A stretch of 64,000 nt of DNA from Brachybacterium alimentarium (GTDB taxonomy: Bacteria; Actinomycetota; Actinomycetes; Actinomycetales; Dermabacteraceae). The translations under genes were made by a program, and so were the position numbers. The DNA lies in NCBI RefSeq assembly GCF_002332425.1, contig NZ_NRGS01000017.1:1-64000 (forward strand). The letters run 5' to 3'. Shown here one piece after another: positions 19,442-28,218 of this stretch. How positions within the stretch are numbered: position 1 is the stretch's first letter; every line of letters starts with the position of its first letter. A model generated the notes under the pieces. That model saw nothing but the letters and a program-made list of their open reading frames with translations, was not told where the DNA came from and did not search any database.

Positions 19442-20422
19442 TCAGTCGCGGGCGCGCACCAGCCGCTCGTGGCCGGTCTCCTCGAGCACTGCGATGTCGG
19501 AGTTCGCCTTGAGGAACTCGGAGAACGTGCGGTATCCGAGGGTCTTCTCGCTGAACGAGGGGTCCATGCGTCGCATGTGCGACTTCACCGCGGAGCTGTG
19601 CAGCCATTCGCTGTCCCCGCGGCCGCCGAGCTGCAGAGCGCGCTCGAGCAGGCGGGTCGCGGCCTCCTGCGGATCCTCGATCTCGTCGTAGCCCTCGTCC
19701 TCCACCTCGTCGGCGACGTCCGAGGCGGTCCGTGCGGTGGTCTCCGCCTCCGCGGTGCCGTCGGCGCCCTTCCCCTTGGAGCGTCCCCCGTTCCCGCTGG
19801 CTGCCTGCCCGCCGCCCTGACCACGGCGGGTGCGGGTGCGGGTGGGGGCGTCAGGGCGCTCGACGCCCGGGAGGTTGTCATAGGCCTCGAACTCGTCGCA
19901 GGCTGCGGCCAGGGACTTCGCGGTGGAGCCCGCGACGCCCATCGCGATCACGTATCGACCCAGCCGCCGGCAGCGCTGCGCGAGGGGCACGAAATCGGAG
20001 TCGCCGGCGACGATCACGACGTGGGTGAGATCGGGGGTGCGGAACATGTCCTCGACGGTGTCCACCGCGAGGCGGATGTCAGCGCCGTTCTTGGCGTAGG
20101 CGGCCGCGGGGAAGAGCTGGACGAGGTCCACGGCACGGGCCACTAGCTGCGAGCGGTACTCGGCATTGACCGGCGAGGACCAGTCAGCATAAGCACGAGT
20201 GAGCATGAGGGATCCGAACGAGGCGGCGTAGTCGATGATCGCGCCCACGTCGACCGTCGCCTTGGCCAGGCGCTCGGCGATCTCCGGCTCGGTGGGGTCG
20301 TTCATGATGCGCTGGCGGTCACGGCTGTACGCATTGCGTCCGTGCACGCGGTCGTACCAGGACATGACGATGTTGTCGAAGTCGAGATAGACGGCGACGC
20401 GGGGATCAGAGTGTTCGGCCAT
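19442..20422 (-). CDS. NYN-domain (PIN-like) ribonuclease with C-terminal OST-HTH/LOTUS domain
   Basis: A predicted cytoplasmic RNase of 326 residues. The N-terminal NYN domain (1-175) has the acidic metal residues: VYLDFDNI near 11-18, KNGADIRLAVD and VIVAGDSDFVPL. A low-complexity basic linker (TRTRTRRGQGGGQ, then Gly/Lys/Asp-rich) leads to a C-terminal domain (about 255-320: RLLERALQLGGRG, SAVKSHMRRMDPSFSEKTLGYRTFSEFLK) typical of OST-HTH/LOTUS RNA-binding modules. Eukaryotic and bacterial proteins of this architecture bind or cleave structured RNA; the target here is unknown. It is monocistronic, with weak ribosome-site evidence at the ATG. Confidence 0.88.
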   Translation of the reverse strand: MAEHSDPRVAVYLDFDNIVMSWYDRVHGRNAYSRDRQRIMNDPTEPEIAERLAKATVDVGAIIDYAASFGSLMLTRAYADWSSPVNAEYRSQLVARAVDLVQLFPAAAYAKNGADIRLAVDTVEDMFRTPDLTHVVIVAGDSDFVPLAQRCRRLGRYVIAMGVAGSTAKSLAAACDEFEAYDNLPGVERPDAPTRTRTRRGQGGGQAASGNGGRSKGKGADGTAEAETTARTASDVADEVEDEGYDEIEDPQEAATRLLERALQLGGRGDSEWLHSSAVKSHMRRMDPSFSEKTLGYRTFSEFLKANSDIAVLEETGHERLVRARD

Positions 20423-21032
20423 GGGGCCAGTCTGCCTGGTGTGGCACCCCCGAGGCGACGACAGCGCGCGCGGGCCGGCGGTTGTGGGAAGAGGAACGCG
20501 CGAGGAGGAACGACCTGGCCTGGGCTGACGGACTCAGGGAGCCCGGAGGCGGTCGTCGGCGAAAGCCGGCCGTCGTCGGCACACGCGGGAACGACCCACT
20601 GAATGCACGACCGTTCACGAATTTCTTCCTTCGCCGCATATCGGGCATGCGTTGTACGGAGAATTATTGACACATTCCCCTTCGGCCTCGGCCGACCTTC
20701 ATGAATTCGCACCGGGTCACAGTGCTGGAAAGACCCACCGGGGCCACCCTGGACTGCACAAAACGGCGCACTGCACAGAACTCAGTCGGCAGCAGCGCGA
20801 GGACTGTGGAGGATCCGTCACACAACCCTTCCTCCACACGCCCCACCTCTCCTCCACATACCGTCGTTTTCCACAGCACCTCCTCCACATTCTGCGGATA
20901 CCGCTCGGGAACTTTTTCGAGTTGTCCACAGACCTTTCATCACGCGTTTTCTCGCAGTAGTCTCGAGATATTCAGAGAGGTGGGTGCCGGGCGCGGGGCG
21001 GTCGGTGTCAGTGAACGGACGGGGGTCAGGGA
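20423..21032. other. 610-bp intergenic region, lower GC than its surroundings
   Basis: A long non-coding gap between the NYN gene and the DUF222/HNH gene, which diverge. It includes AT-richer stretches unusual here (around 20630-20680 and 20865-20990) and the DnaA-box-like cluster described separately. Short open frames exist but lack ribosome sites and recognisable products. A weak promoter for the HNH gene may be TTTCAT (20935-20940) and TAGTCT (20958-20963) with 17 bp spacing. Confidence 0.6.
20805..20930. promoter_or_regulatory. cluster of DnaA-box-like 9-mers
   Basis: Six 9-mers ending in TCCACA lie within 126 bp: TCCTCCACA at 20830, 20850 and 20881, its inverse TGTGGAGGA at 20805, TTTTCCACA at 20867 and TTGTCCACA at 20922-20930. 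The last matches the consensus TT(A/G)TCCACA exactly. Function, such as DnaA-dependent regulation of the next gene or DnaA titration, is inference. Confidence 0.5.
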
Positions 21033-22643
21033 ATGAGCGCGGTGAAGTGCCTCCCGTCATGGGATGACGACGAGGACGACGCGACAGAGCAGCGCTTCCT
21101 GAACTCGCTCCCGCTCCGGCTGCGCATCGTGAACGCGCGGTCTCCGTTCACCCGGGACGGACTGCCGCAACGTGCGGACTGCGCGGATGACCCCACGCTG
21201 AGCGCCGCCGCGCGACGTGTCTGGGATGCCGAGAACGGCAGCGCGACCGCCCTCGCAGAAAGGTTCCGGGCACTTGCAGAGCTTGTCACCTGCGAAGTCG
21301 GCGAGGTCCCCGAGGAGAGCGACCTCGAGGCCGCTCGGGCGTCGATCACCCTGCGCGTCACGCAGGGAGTCGCCCGGTGGGAACTGCTCTCGGCTCACCG
21401 TGCAGTGCATCATCTGCCCCGAACGCTGGACCTCCTCTCCGCCGGCGACCTTCCCTCCTGGTGGTTCCAGCGCATGCTGCGCGAATCCGAGAACCTCTCC
21501 GACGAGTCCCGTCGTCTGCTGGACATCGCTGTCGCCACGTGGTCGACCGACATCCCCGTCGACCGCTTCATCACTCTGCTCCGCGCTTTGGTCGGCCTCC
21601 TCGCTCGCCGGGAAGAGGAGGACCTTGAGGCAGCGCCGCCTCCGCCACGCGAGGTCACGATCGCGCCCGACTCGACGAGCGGCGTCGGCTCCATGACCGC
21701 ACGGGGTCCGATCCCCGAGATCCTCGCCTACTGGAAGAGACTCGACGAGACCGCCAGGGCGATCCAGGCAGCGCAGCGAAAGGCTCTTCGGGAGGGCACC
21801 GAGATCCCGTACGACGTGGATGAACTGGTGACGACGTCCGGCCGTCCGCTCCCGCTGGATCGACTGCGCTACGAGCTCCAGCTCCACGCCGAGTTCGATA
21901 CCGAGGGGATCAGCGTGCCCACGCAGCGCTTCCGCCTCCACGTCACGGTTCCCGCCCTCACTCTCCTGGGCGCCTCCGATGCGCCCGGTCTGCTCGAGGG
22001 CACCACACCGATCCCGCCGGAGATGGCGCGCGAGCTCGCCGGGCGGGAGGGGACCTGGTTCAGGGTGCTCACCGATCCGTGCTCCGGCGCCTTCCTCCCT
22101 CTGCCCGCCGATCGTTACCAGCCCACGCCGGCGATGCTCGAACACCTGCGACTGCGCAACGCGACCTGTGCCGTGCCCGGCTGCACGCGGCCCGCGTCCT
22201 GGGCTTCCGAGTGCGACCACATCGAGGAGTTCGATCACGAGAACCCCGCGCAGGGCGGTCGCACGGAGCTCGAGAACCTGCACATGCTGTGCTGGCAGCA
22301 CCACCAGGACAAGACCGCAGGGCTGCTCGATCCCACCAGGATCCCCACCGGCACGCGCGAGGCGGGGCGCACCCGGTGGCGGATCGGACGCGACGGTGAC
22401 CAGGTCATCGTCGCGGACGATATCGACCTCGCCACCCGGATCGCGGTCGAACAGCTCGAGACGGCCTGGCGGGTCCACCAGTCGCGGCGGAAGTCAGCAG
22501 CATCATCGACGCAGGATCCGCCTCCGCACCGGCTCGCCTCGCGGACGTCACCACCCGACTCGCCGGCTCCCCCACCGCCCATCCCGCTCAGACCCGGGAT
22601 TCCCCCGGGGGACTGGGACCCGAATGACCCGCCTCCGTTCTGA
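21033..22643 (+). CDS. DUF222-domain HNH endonuclease-like protein
   Basis: A 536-residue protein with the usual actinobacterial layout: N-terminal helical DUF222 region, then an HNH nuclease motif at about 385-425 (CAVPGCTRPASWASECDHIEEFD ... NLHMLCWQHHQDKT) with Cys pairs that bind zinc and the His-Asn-His metal site, ending in a proline-rich tail (PPDSPAPPPPIPL). Such genes are often multi-copy in actinobacteria and their biological role is unclear; nicking or repair functions have been suggested. The ATG follows CAGGGA closely. The upstream spacer with DnaA-like boxes is unusual. Confidence 0.85.
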   Translation: MSAVKCLPSWDDDEDDATEQRFLNSLPLRLRIVNARSPFTRDGLPQRADCADDPTLSAAARRVWDAENGSATALAERFRALAELVTCEVGEVPEESDLEAARASITLRVTQGVARWELLSAHRAVHHLPRTLDLLSAGDLPSWWFQRMLRESENLSDESRRLLDIAVATWSTDIPVDRFITLLRALVGLLARREEEDLEAAPPPPREVTIAPDSTSGVGSMTARGPIPEILAYWKRLDETARAIQAAQRKALREGTEIPYDVDELVTTSGRPLPLDRLRYELQLHAEFDTEGISVPTQRFRLHVTVPALTLLGASDAPGLLEGTTPIPPEMARELAGREGTWFRVLTDPCSGAFLPLPADRYQPTPAMLEHLRLRNATCAVPGCTRPASWASECDHIEEFDHENPAQGGRTELENLHMLCWQHHQDKTAGLLDPTRIPTGTREAGRTRWRIGRDGDQVIVADDIDLATRIAVEQLETAWRVHQSRRKSAASSTQDPPPHRLASRTSPPDSPAPPPPIPLRPGIPPGDWDPNDPPPF

Positions 22644-22653
22644 GCAAGCCCGC

Positions 22654-23010
22654 TCAGCCATCGGTTCCGGTCGCACGGCCTCCGATCTGCAACGCCTTCC
22701 TCCGGCGGTGAACGGTCAGATACTCGAGGCCCTCGCCGCCTGCCTGGAAACCACGCACGGTGCGCCGCGACAGCAGGGCGATGTCGCCGGTGCGCAAGGG
22801 CTCCTCGCCGCCCTCCGTGAGGAGCACGCCGTCGCCGCGCACCACATGGATGAGGGTGTCGACCTCCGCACCGACATGGGCGGGGATGCTCTCGCCGGCC
22901 GGAAGCCGGATCACATTCGAGTCCAGCTCTCGGCCGGGCTCGGCGATGGACCAGGCGGCGCCGCGACGGGGCTCGTCAGGCAGCTCGGAGGTGTTCGTGA
23001 GGAGGGGCAT
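22654..23010 (-). CDS. small cupin-domain protein
   Basis: A single-domain cupin of 118 residues. The barrel motifs are visible as AGESIPAHVGAEVDTLIHVVRGDGVLLTEGGEEPLRTGDIALL, although the usual His-His-Glu metal set is only partly kept (one H in PAHVG, one H in TLIHV). The function, whether sensor, isomerase or dioxygenase-like, cannot be assigned. The ATG at 23010 follows AAGGAG by 7 bases. It lies 59 bp downstream of the LysR-family regulator on the same strand and may be co-transcribed. It converges with the HNH gene 10 bp away. Confidence 0.8.
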   Translation of the reverse strand: MPLLTNTSELPDEPRRGAAWSIAEPGRELDSNVIRLPAGESIPAHVGAEVDTLIHVVRGDGVLLTEGGEEPLRTGDIALLSRRTVRGFQAGGEGLEYLTVHRRRKALQIGGRATGTDG

Positions 23011-23069
23011 GGGTGGGCTCCTTGTCGTGGAGGGATAGTCGTCGAGGACCTGCGAAGGTTCTTCTCTGG

Positions 23070-24005
23070 TCAACCGTCTGCTGCGGTGGAGGTCGTGGAG
23101 ACGGTGGCGGCGGTAGTGGCAGTGGCAGCGGCGACGAGATCCGCCGCCGGGCCGCCCAGCCGTCTCGGACCCTTCCACACGGCCGTCAGCGGACGACGCA
23201 GCCGAGCACCTGCCACCGGCACCCGGACCAGCTGGCCCGCCTCCAGCTGCGTGCGCACGGCGAGCATGCTCAGCACGGCCGGGCCGGCACCGGATGCCAC
23301 CGCGATCCGGACCGCGCCGTTGCTGCTGAGCTGCTGCACCGGCGGGGTCGACGCGGCCTGCGGCACCAGCTCCTCGAAGGCATCGCGTGTCCCAGAACCG
23401 CCCTCCCGCACCACGAGGGCGGTCGTGGCGAGCTCCTGGATGCTCACCGGCTCCGTGCGTCGGGCCCAGGGATGGTGCGAGGCGACCACCAGGACGAGCT
23501 CGTCCTGGCGCAACGACAGCGCGTGCACCCAGCGCGGCACGTGAGGAGTCTCGATGAAGCCGAGCTGGAGCTCGCCGCTGCGGACCTGCTCCAGCACCTG
23601 CGTGGAGTTGAGCACGTTCAGATCCACCCGCACACGAGGGCTCGACCGTCGCAGATCGGTGAGCCAGGCGGGCATGAGGTTCTCCGCGATCGTCATGGAC
23701 GCCCCGACCCGGAGGTCCAGCGTGTCCTCGTCGCGACTGTGCCGCAGCCACGCCGAGAAGTCGCCGGCCGCCTCGAGGAGCTCACGAGCGTGGGCAGCAT
23801 ACAGAAGACCGGCCGACGTCGGCCGGGCACCCCGCGGACTGCGATCCAGCAGGGGCACCCCCGCCTGGGTCTCCAGCTGGCCGATCATCCGGCTGGCATT
23901 GGGCTGATACATACCGAGCTTCCGGGCGCCCGCGCCGAGCCCGCCCTCGTCGACGACCGCGACGAAGAGCGAGAGAGCCTGAAGATTCGGAAGCTGATCG
24001 GGCAT
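23070..24005 (-). CDS. LysR-family transcriptional regulator
   Basis: A 311-residue LTTR: winged HTH at about 1-66 (LSLFVAVVDEGGLGAGARKLGMYQPNASRMIGQLETQAGVPLLDR) and a periplasmic-binding-protein-like effector domain beginning near 95. The gene is divergent from yeiH, the arrangement known for yeiE/yeiH-type pairs, so control of the exporter is the likely role. Its start codon lies inside a 23-bp perfect inverted repeat with T-N11-A spacing, and no Shine-Dalgarno is visible, so the mRNA may be leaderless and autoregulated. The C-terminus is rich in Ala/Thr. Confidence 0.9.
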   Translation of the reverse strand: MPDQLPNLQALSLFVAVVDEGGLGAGARKLGMYQPNASRMIGQLETQAGVPLLDRSPRGARPTSAGLLYAAHARELLEAAGDFSAWLRHSRDEDTLDLRVGASMTIAENLMPAWLTDLRRSSPRVRVDLNVLNSTQVLEQVRSGELQLGFIETPHVPRWVHALSLRQDELVLVVASHHPWARRTEPVSIQELATTALVVREGGSGTRDAFEELVPQAASTPPVQQLSSNGAVRIAVASGAGPAVLSMLAVRTQLEAGQLVRVPVAGARLRRPLTAVWKGPRRLGGPAADLVAAATATTAATVSTTSTAADG

Positions 24006-24022
24006 ATCAGAAGGATATGCCC
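24000..24022. promoter_or_regulatory. LysR-type operator palindrome at the LysR start codon
   Basis: GGGCATATC - AGAAG - GATATGCCC is a perfect 9-bp inverted repeat. Within it T(24005) and A(24017) have the T-N11-A spacing of LTTR boxes. The LysR ATG (24003-24005, minus strand) is part of the left arm. It probably serves autoregulation and control of yeiH. Confidence 0.65.
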
Positions 24023-24076
24023 TACTCGACTATTGCCGTCTACCAGTGGGGACGCAGCGATGACACCGTTCTTCTC

Positions 24077-25090
24077 ATGGCCCAGACCCTCACCGACGCT
24101 CCCCCGTCACTCCGCTCCTCCCTCCTGCCCGGACTCGCACTCAGCATCGGGGTCGCCGTCGTCGCACAGGTGATCGCCCCGTTCATCCCCGGGGTGAGCG
24201 CACTGATCATCGCGATCGTCGTGGGCGTGACCCTCGCCAACACCGTCTCCGTGCCCCAGTCCTTCGCGCCGGGCACGGACTTCGCGGCGAAGAAGCTGCT
24301 GCGGGCGGGGATCGTGCTGCTGGGCCTCCAGCTCGTGCTCGGCGACATCCTGGCGCTCGGGGCACCCATGCTGCTGGTGGTGGTCTGCGTCGTCGGAGGC
24401 GGCATCTTCGGCACCATCGCGCTCGGGAAGCTGCTCAAGGTGGACCCGCGCCTCAGCGTGCTGATCGCCTGCGGCTTCTCGATCTGCGGCGCGGCCGCGG
24501 TGGCAGCAGCCGCCGGGGTCACCGACCCTGAGGACGAGCACGAGGAGAACACGATCACCGCGGTGGCTCTCGTGGTCATCTTCGGCACCCTCATGATCGC
24601 CGCACTGCCCGCGGCCGCCCTGCTGCTGGGCCTGTCGGACCACGACGCCGGACTATGGGCCGGCGCGTCGATCCACGAGATCGCCCAGGTGGTCGCCGCC
24701 GGTGGCGTGCTCGGCGGCGGCGCGCTGACCGTCGCGGTGATCGTGAAGCTCGCCCGCATCCTCATGCTCGCACCGGTGATGGCGGTGCTCGGTGCCCGGG
24801 AGCGTTCGCGCGGTGCGGCCGACGCGAAACGCCCGCCCCTGGTCCCGCTGTTCGTGATCGGCTTCCTCGCCCTGGTGCTGGTGCGCTCCGTCGTGCCGCT
24901 GCCCGAGCTGATGCTCGATGCCGGCTCGATCCTGCAGACCACCCTGCTCTCCGCGGCGATGTTCGCGCTCGGCACCGGGGTGAAGGTGCGCAAGCTGCTC
25001 CATGTCGGGGCCCGCCCCTTCGTCCTGGCGGCGCTCGCCACACTCCTCGTGGCGGCCATCGCAGTGGGAGGCGTGCTGCTGATCGCCTGA
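24077..25090 (+). CDS. YeiH/YeiB-type putative sulfate exporter family membrane protein
   Basis: A 337-residue polytopic inner-membrane protein (10-11 helices) of the YeiH (UPF0324) family, annotated as putative sulfate/anion exporters. Visible signatures are AAKKLLRAGIVLLGLQL, CGFSICGAAAVAAAAGVT, ENTITAVALVVIFGTLMIAALP and GASIHEIAQVVAAGG. I prefer MAQTLTD (ATG at 24077), because the earlier ATG at 24017 would lie within the operator palindrome next to the divergent LysR gene. No clear ribosome site precedes either. Transport specificity is not established. Confidence 0.85.
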   Translation: MAQTLTDAPPSLRSSLLPGLALSIGVAVVAQVIAPFIPGVSALIIAIVVGVTLANTVSVPQSFAPGTDFAAKKLLRAGIVLLGLQLVLGDILALGAPMLLVVVCVVGGGIFGTIALGKLLKVDPRLSVLIACGFSICGAAAVAAAAGVTDPEDEHEENTITAVALVVIFGTLMIAALPAAALLLGLSDHDAGLWAGASIHEIAQVVAAGGVLGGGALTVAVIVKLARILMLAPVMAVLGARERSRGAADAKRPPLVPLFVIGFLALVLVRSVVPLPELMLDAGSILQTTLLSAAMFALGTGVKVRKLLHVGARPFVLAALATLLVAAIAVGGVLLIA

Positions 25091-25125
25091 CTTTCCGCCG
25101 CATCTGCGGGCCTACACTGACTGTC

Positions 25126-25572
25126 ATGACGCAGATACGGGTGCGGGATGCAGGAATGTTCCTCGGGGTCAGCGACGACACCGTCCGTCGCTGGATCGAG
25201 AAAGGGACACTGGAGGCCGCGGCGGACGCCCGCGGCAGAACGGTCATCGAGGGGACCGAAGTGGCACGAATGGCCCGCGAGCTGGCGGTGACTCCAGAGC
25301 TCGCGGGTGGGGCGAGGTCCTCGGCACGCAATCGCTTCGTGGGCATCGTGACGAACGTCGTGATGGACACGGTCATGGCCCAGGTCCAGCTGCAGTGCGG
25401 ACCGTTCCGCGTCGTCTCGCTCATGAGCAGCGAAGCGGCCCGCGAGCTCGGTCTGGAGCCGGGGAAGATCGCCAGCGCCGTCATCAAGGCGACCCACGTG
25501 GTCATCGAGGCGGAACCCGCCGCTGCACCGACCGGCCCGAGCACCCCGAGCACTCCGGAGGGCGCAGCATGA
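25126..25572 (+). CDS. HTH-TOBE molybdate-responsive regulator
   Basis: A 148-residue DNA-binding protein heading the molybdate cluster. Residues 1-55 form an excisionase/MerR-like HTH (AGMFLGVSDDTVRRWIEKGTL), and 68-135 a TOBE/Mop domain (RNRFVGIVTNVVMDTVMAQVQL ... VIKATHVVIE) which binds molybdate. The pair suggests a one-component Mo sensor acting on the mod genes, with which it overlaps (ATGA) at its stop. A TACACT motif 9 bases before the ATG hints at a leaderless transcript. The C-terminus is a Pro/Thr/Ser tail. It is distinct from classical ModE, which has a different wHTH. Confidence 0.87.
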   Translation: MTQIRVRDAGMFLGVSDDTVRRWIEKGTLEAAADARGRTVIEGTEVARMARELAVTPELAGGARSSARNRFVGIVTNVVMDTVMAQVQLQCGPFRVVSLMSSEAARELGLEPGKIASAVIKATHVVIEAEPAAAPTGPSTPSTPEGAA

Positions 25573-26369
25573 GGGCGCCCCGTCATCGCGCCCGTCCTGG
25601 TCATCTCGTCCGTCCCGCTGCGGCGGCGCTGCTCGGCCTCCTCGTCACGGTCGGCGCCTCCGGCTGCGGCACCGGTGACGTGGACGCCGCCGAATCCTCG
25701 ACACTGGTGGTCTACGCGGCCGCCTCGCTCCAAGAACCCTTCGAGGAGCTCGGCGAGCAGTTCGAGGCCGCCCATGAGGACGTCGAGGTGGAGTTCGACT
25801 TCGCCGGTTCCTCCACCCTTGTCGAGCAGATCCAGCAGGGCGCACCGGCCGATGTCTTCGCCTCGGCCGACGAGCCGAACATGGACACGCTCGTCGACGC
25901 CGATCTCCAGGCGGCAGATCCGGTCCCCTTCGCCACCAACACCCTGATGATCGCCGTGCCCACAGGGAACCCGGCCGACGTCACCGACCTCGCCTCGCTC
26001 ACGCACGATGGCGTCAACCTCGTCGTCTGCGCGAAGGCGGTGCCGTGCGGTGCGGCGACCGGACGGGTCGAGGAGTCCGCCGGGGTCGAGTTCGCGCCGG
26101 TCAGCGAGGAGCAGTCGGTGACCGATGTGCTGAACAAGGTCACCACCGGAGAGGCCGACGCGGGCCTCGTCTACGTCACCGATGTGAAGAAGGCCGGCGA
26201 CGAGGTCGAGGGGATCGACTTCCCCGAGTCAGACAGTGCGGTGAACACCTACCCGATCACCGCGATCAGCGACTCCGCACAGCAGGAACTCGGCCAGGAG
26301 TTCGTCGACCTGGTCACGAGCGAGAGCGGCCAGCGCGTCCTCGACGGATACGGCTTCGGTCGGCCATGA
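25569..26369 (+). CDS. modA: molybdate-binding lipoprotein ModA
   Basis: The extracellular receptor of the molybdate ABC importer, 266 residues. The signal peptide ends in a lipobox (VGASGC, Cys ~33). The mature chain shows the ModA opening [21 protein letters not shown], the oxyanion-site region [24 protein letters not shown], and the typical [13 protein letters not shown] and [13 protein letters not shown] segments. The ATG overlaps the stop of the HTH-TOBE gene, and its own stop overlaps modB. Tungstate binding is also possible. Confidence 0.95.
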   Translation: MRAPRHRARPGHLVRPAAAALLGLLVTVGASGCGTGDVDAAESSTLVVYAAASLQEPFEELGEQFEAAHEDVEVEFDFAGSSTLVEQIQQGAPADVFASADEPNMDTLVDADLQAADPVPFATNTLMIAVPTGNPADVTDLASLTHDGVNLVVCAKAVPCGAATGRVEESAGVEFAPVSEEQSVTDVLNKVTTGEADAGLVYVTDVKKAGDEVEGIDFPESDSAVNTYPITAISDSAQQELGQEFVDLVTSESGQRVLDGYGFGRP

Positions 26370-27136
26370 GGGCCCTCCCCCGCTGGGTGCTGATCCCCGG
26401 CCTGCTCGGCGCGCTGTTCGTGCTGCTGCCGCTGGTCGCGATGGCCGCGCGCGTGGAGTGGACCGAGTTCGGACGGCTGATCACGAGCGAATCCTCGCTG
26501 GCAGCGCTGCGGCTGAGCCTGCAGACCTCCTTGACCAGCGCCGCGGTCTGCGTGGTGCTCGGCGTGCCGCTGGCCCTGCTGCTCGCCCGCTCGAGCTTCC
26601 CGGGGCTGTCGATCCTGCGCTCCCTGGTGCTCATCCCGCTGGTGCTGCCTCCCGTCGTGGGCGGCATCGCCCTGCTCTACACCTTCGGGCGGCAGGGCCT
26701 GGTGGGCCGGCACCTAGAGGTCCTGGGAGTGCAGATCGCGTTCTCCACCACCGCCGTGGTGCTCGCCCAGACCTTCGTGGCGCTCCCGTTCCTGGTGATC
26801 AGCCTCGAAGGTGCGCTGCGCACGGCCGGCACCCGGTACGAAGCGGCGGCGGCCTCCCTCGGGGCGCGCCCCACCCGGGTGCTCACGCACGTCACCCTGC
26901 CCCTCGTGCTGCCCGCGCTCGTCTCCGGCACGGTGCTGTGCTTCGCCCGGGCGCTCGGCGAGTTCGGGGCCACCATCACCTTCGCGGGCAGCCTCCAGGG
27001 CAGCACCCGCACTCTGCCGCTGGAGATCTACCTCCAGCGCGAGAGCGACCCGCAGGCCGCGGTCGCGCTGTCCTTCCTGCTCATGATCGTCGCGATCCTC
27101 ATCATCGCGCTCGCCCGGCGGAGGGTGCCGGCATGA
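26366..27136 (+). CDS. modB: molybdate ABC transporter permease ModB
   Basis: The membrane permease of the molybdate importer, 256 residues, with five or six helices and the EAA loop around [27 protein letters not shown] that contacts ModC. The [14 protein letters not shown] segment is a ModB signature. Start and stop overlap with modA and modC (ATGA in both cases), so the genes are tightly coupled. Confidence 0.95.
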   Translation: MRALPRWVLIPGLLGALFVLLPLVAMAARVEWTEFGRLITSESSLAALRLSLQTSLTSAAVCVVLGVPLALLLARSSFPGLSILRSLVLIPLVLPPVVGGIALLYTFGRQGLVGRHLEVLGVQIAFSTTAVVLAQTFVALPFLVISLEGALRTAGTRYEAAAASLGARPTRVLTHVTLPLVLPALVSGTVLCFARALGEFGATITFAGSLQGSTRTLPLEIYLQRESDPQAAVALSFLLMIVAILIIALARRRVPA

Positions 27137-28191
27137 GCCTCTCGCTGCAGGCCGTGGTCCCCGAGCGCGGGATCGAGGTCGAGCTCGAGGTCGCCACCGG
27201 CGAGACCCTCGCCCTCGTCGGCCCCAACGGCGCCGGGAAGTCCACGATCCTGTCCCTGATCGCCGGTTCGCTGCGCCCCGCCGACGGGCGGATTGTCCTC
27301 GGCGACCGTGTGCTCACCGCCACCGCCACCCGCACCTGGGTGCCTCCGCACGCGCGGGGCGTCACGACCCTCGCGCAGGACGCCGTGCTGTTCCCGCACC
27401 TCACCGTGCTCGGCAACATCATGTTCGGCCTGCGCTCCCAGGGGAGGTCCCGCGCCGCCGCCCGCAGCGAGGCGATGCGGTGGCTGCGGGAGGTGGGCCT
27501 CTCCGAGCTCGCCGGTCGCCGACCCGCCCAGCTCTCCGGCGGGCAGGCGCAACGGATCGCGATCGCCCGCGCCCTCGCGTCGGACCCTCGCCTGCTGCTG
27601 CTGGATGAGCCGATGGCGGCGCTGGACATCGACGTGGCGCCCGCGCTGCGCGAGCTGCTGCGGCGCTTCCTCGGCGAGCGCACCGCAGTGGTGGCCAGCC
27701 ATGACGTGCTGGATGCGGTGACCCTCGCCGATCGTCTCGCGGTGCTCGAGAACGGGGCGATCGTGGAGCAGGGGCCGACGCTCGACGTGCTCGCCCGCCC
27801 CCGCAGCCCTTTCGCCGCACGCTTCGCCGGGCTGAACCTGCTGCGGGGCACCTGGGACGGCGAGGACGCCGTCCTGCCGAGCGGCGAACGCGTCCCGGCC
27901 ACGTGCGATGGCGCGGTGCCCGAGGGCTGCGAGGTGCATCTCGCGGTGCGCCCGTCGGCCGTCTCGATCCTCACCTCCGAGGCAGAAGGCGCCGTTCCCG
28001 GCCCGCGGCTGCGCCGGCAGATCCTCTCGCTCGAACCTCTCGGAGACCTGGTGCGGGTGCGCGCCGACGGGATCGCGGCCGACGTGCCGCCCCAGCAGAT
28101 CGCCCAGCAGCAGCTGCGTCCGGGACGGACGATCGCGATGGTGGTCACCGAGGACGGCGCCTCCGCATATCCCGTGCGTCCCGTGCGGTGA
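27133..28191 (+). CDS. modC: molybdate ABC transporter ATPase ModC
   Basis: The ATP-hydrolysing subunit, 352 residues. Walker A GPNGAGKS lies at 30-37, the signature is [15 protein letters not shown], Walker [13 protein letters not shown] and the H-loop [10 protein letters not shown]-terminal TOBE-type domain (about 285-350: [29 protein letters not shown]) is present as in other ModC proteins and allows molybdate feedback inhibition of transport. No molybdenum-cofactor genes are within the window, so the user enzyme is elsewhere. Confidence 0.95.
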   Translation: MSLSLQAVVPERGIEVELEVATGETLALVGPNGAGKSTILSLIAGSLRPADGRIVLGDRVLTATATRTWVPPHARGVTTLAQDAVLFPHLTVLGNIMFGLRSQGRSRAAARSEAMRWLREVGLSELAGRRPAQLSGGQAQRIAIARALASDPRLLLLDEPMAALDIDVAPALRELLRRFLGERTAVVASHDVLDAVTLADRLAVLENGAIVEQGPTLDVLARPRSPFAARFAGLNLLRGTWDGEDAVLPSGERVPATCDGAVPEGCEVHLAVRPSAVSILTSEAEGAVPGPRLRRQILSLEPLGDLVRVRADGIAADVPPQQIAQQQLRPGRTIAMVVTEDGASAYPVRPVR

Positions 28192-28218
28192 GGTGCTGAC
28201 GCGGCGCACAATGGCCCG

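Noticed and set aside
20805-20930. Chromosome replication origin
   Set aside because: DnaA-like boxes are present, but dnaA, dnaN, recF or gyrB are not nearby, and most boxes deviate from the consensus. Only a possible DnaA-binding site is claimed.
20652-21060. Several short open frames in the spacer before the HNH gene
   Set aside because: They lack ribosome sites, codon bias and recognisable products, and overlap one another in many frames.
19442-22643. A defence island formed by the NYN RNase and DUF222/HNH genes
   Set aside because: The genes diverge across 610 bp, there are no partner genes, no mobile-element marks and no compositional break apart from the spacer; both families occur as single housekeeping-type genes in actinobacteria.
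24017-24076. The upstream ATG (24017) as YeiH start
   Set aside because: It would lie in the operator palindrome just 11 bases from the divergent LysR start; the ATG at 24077 fits homologue length better, though neither has a clear ribosome site.
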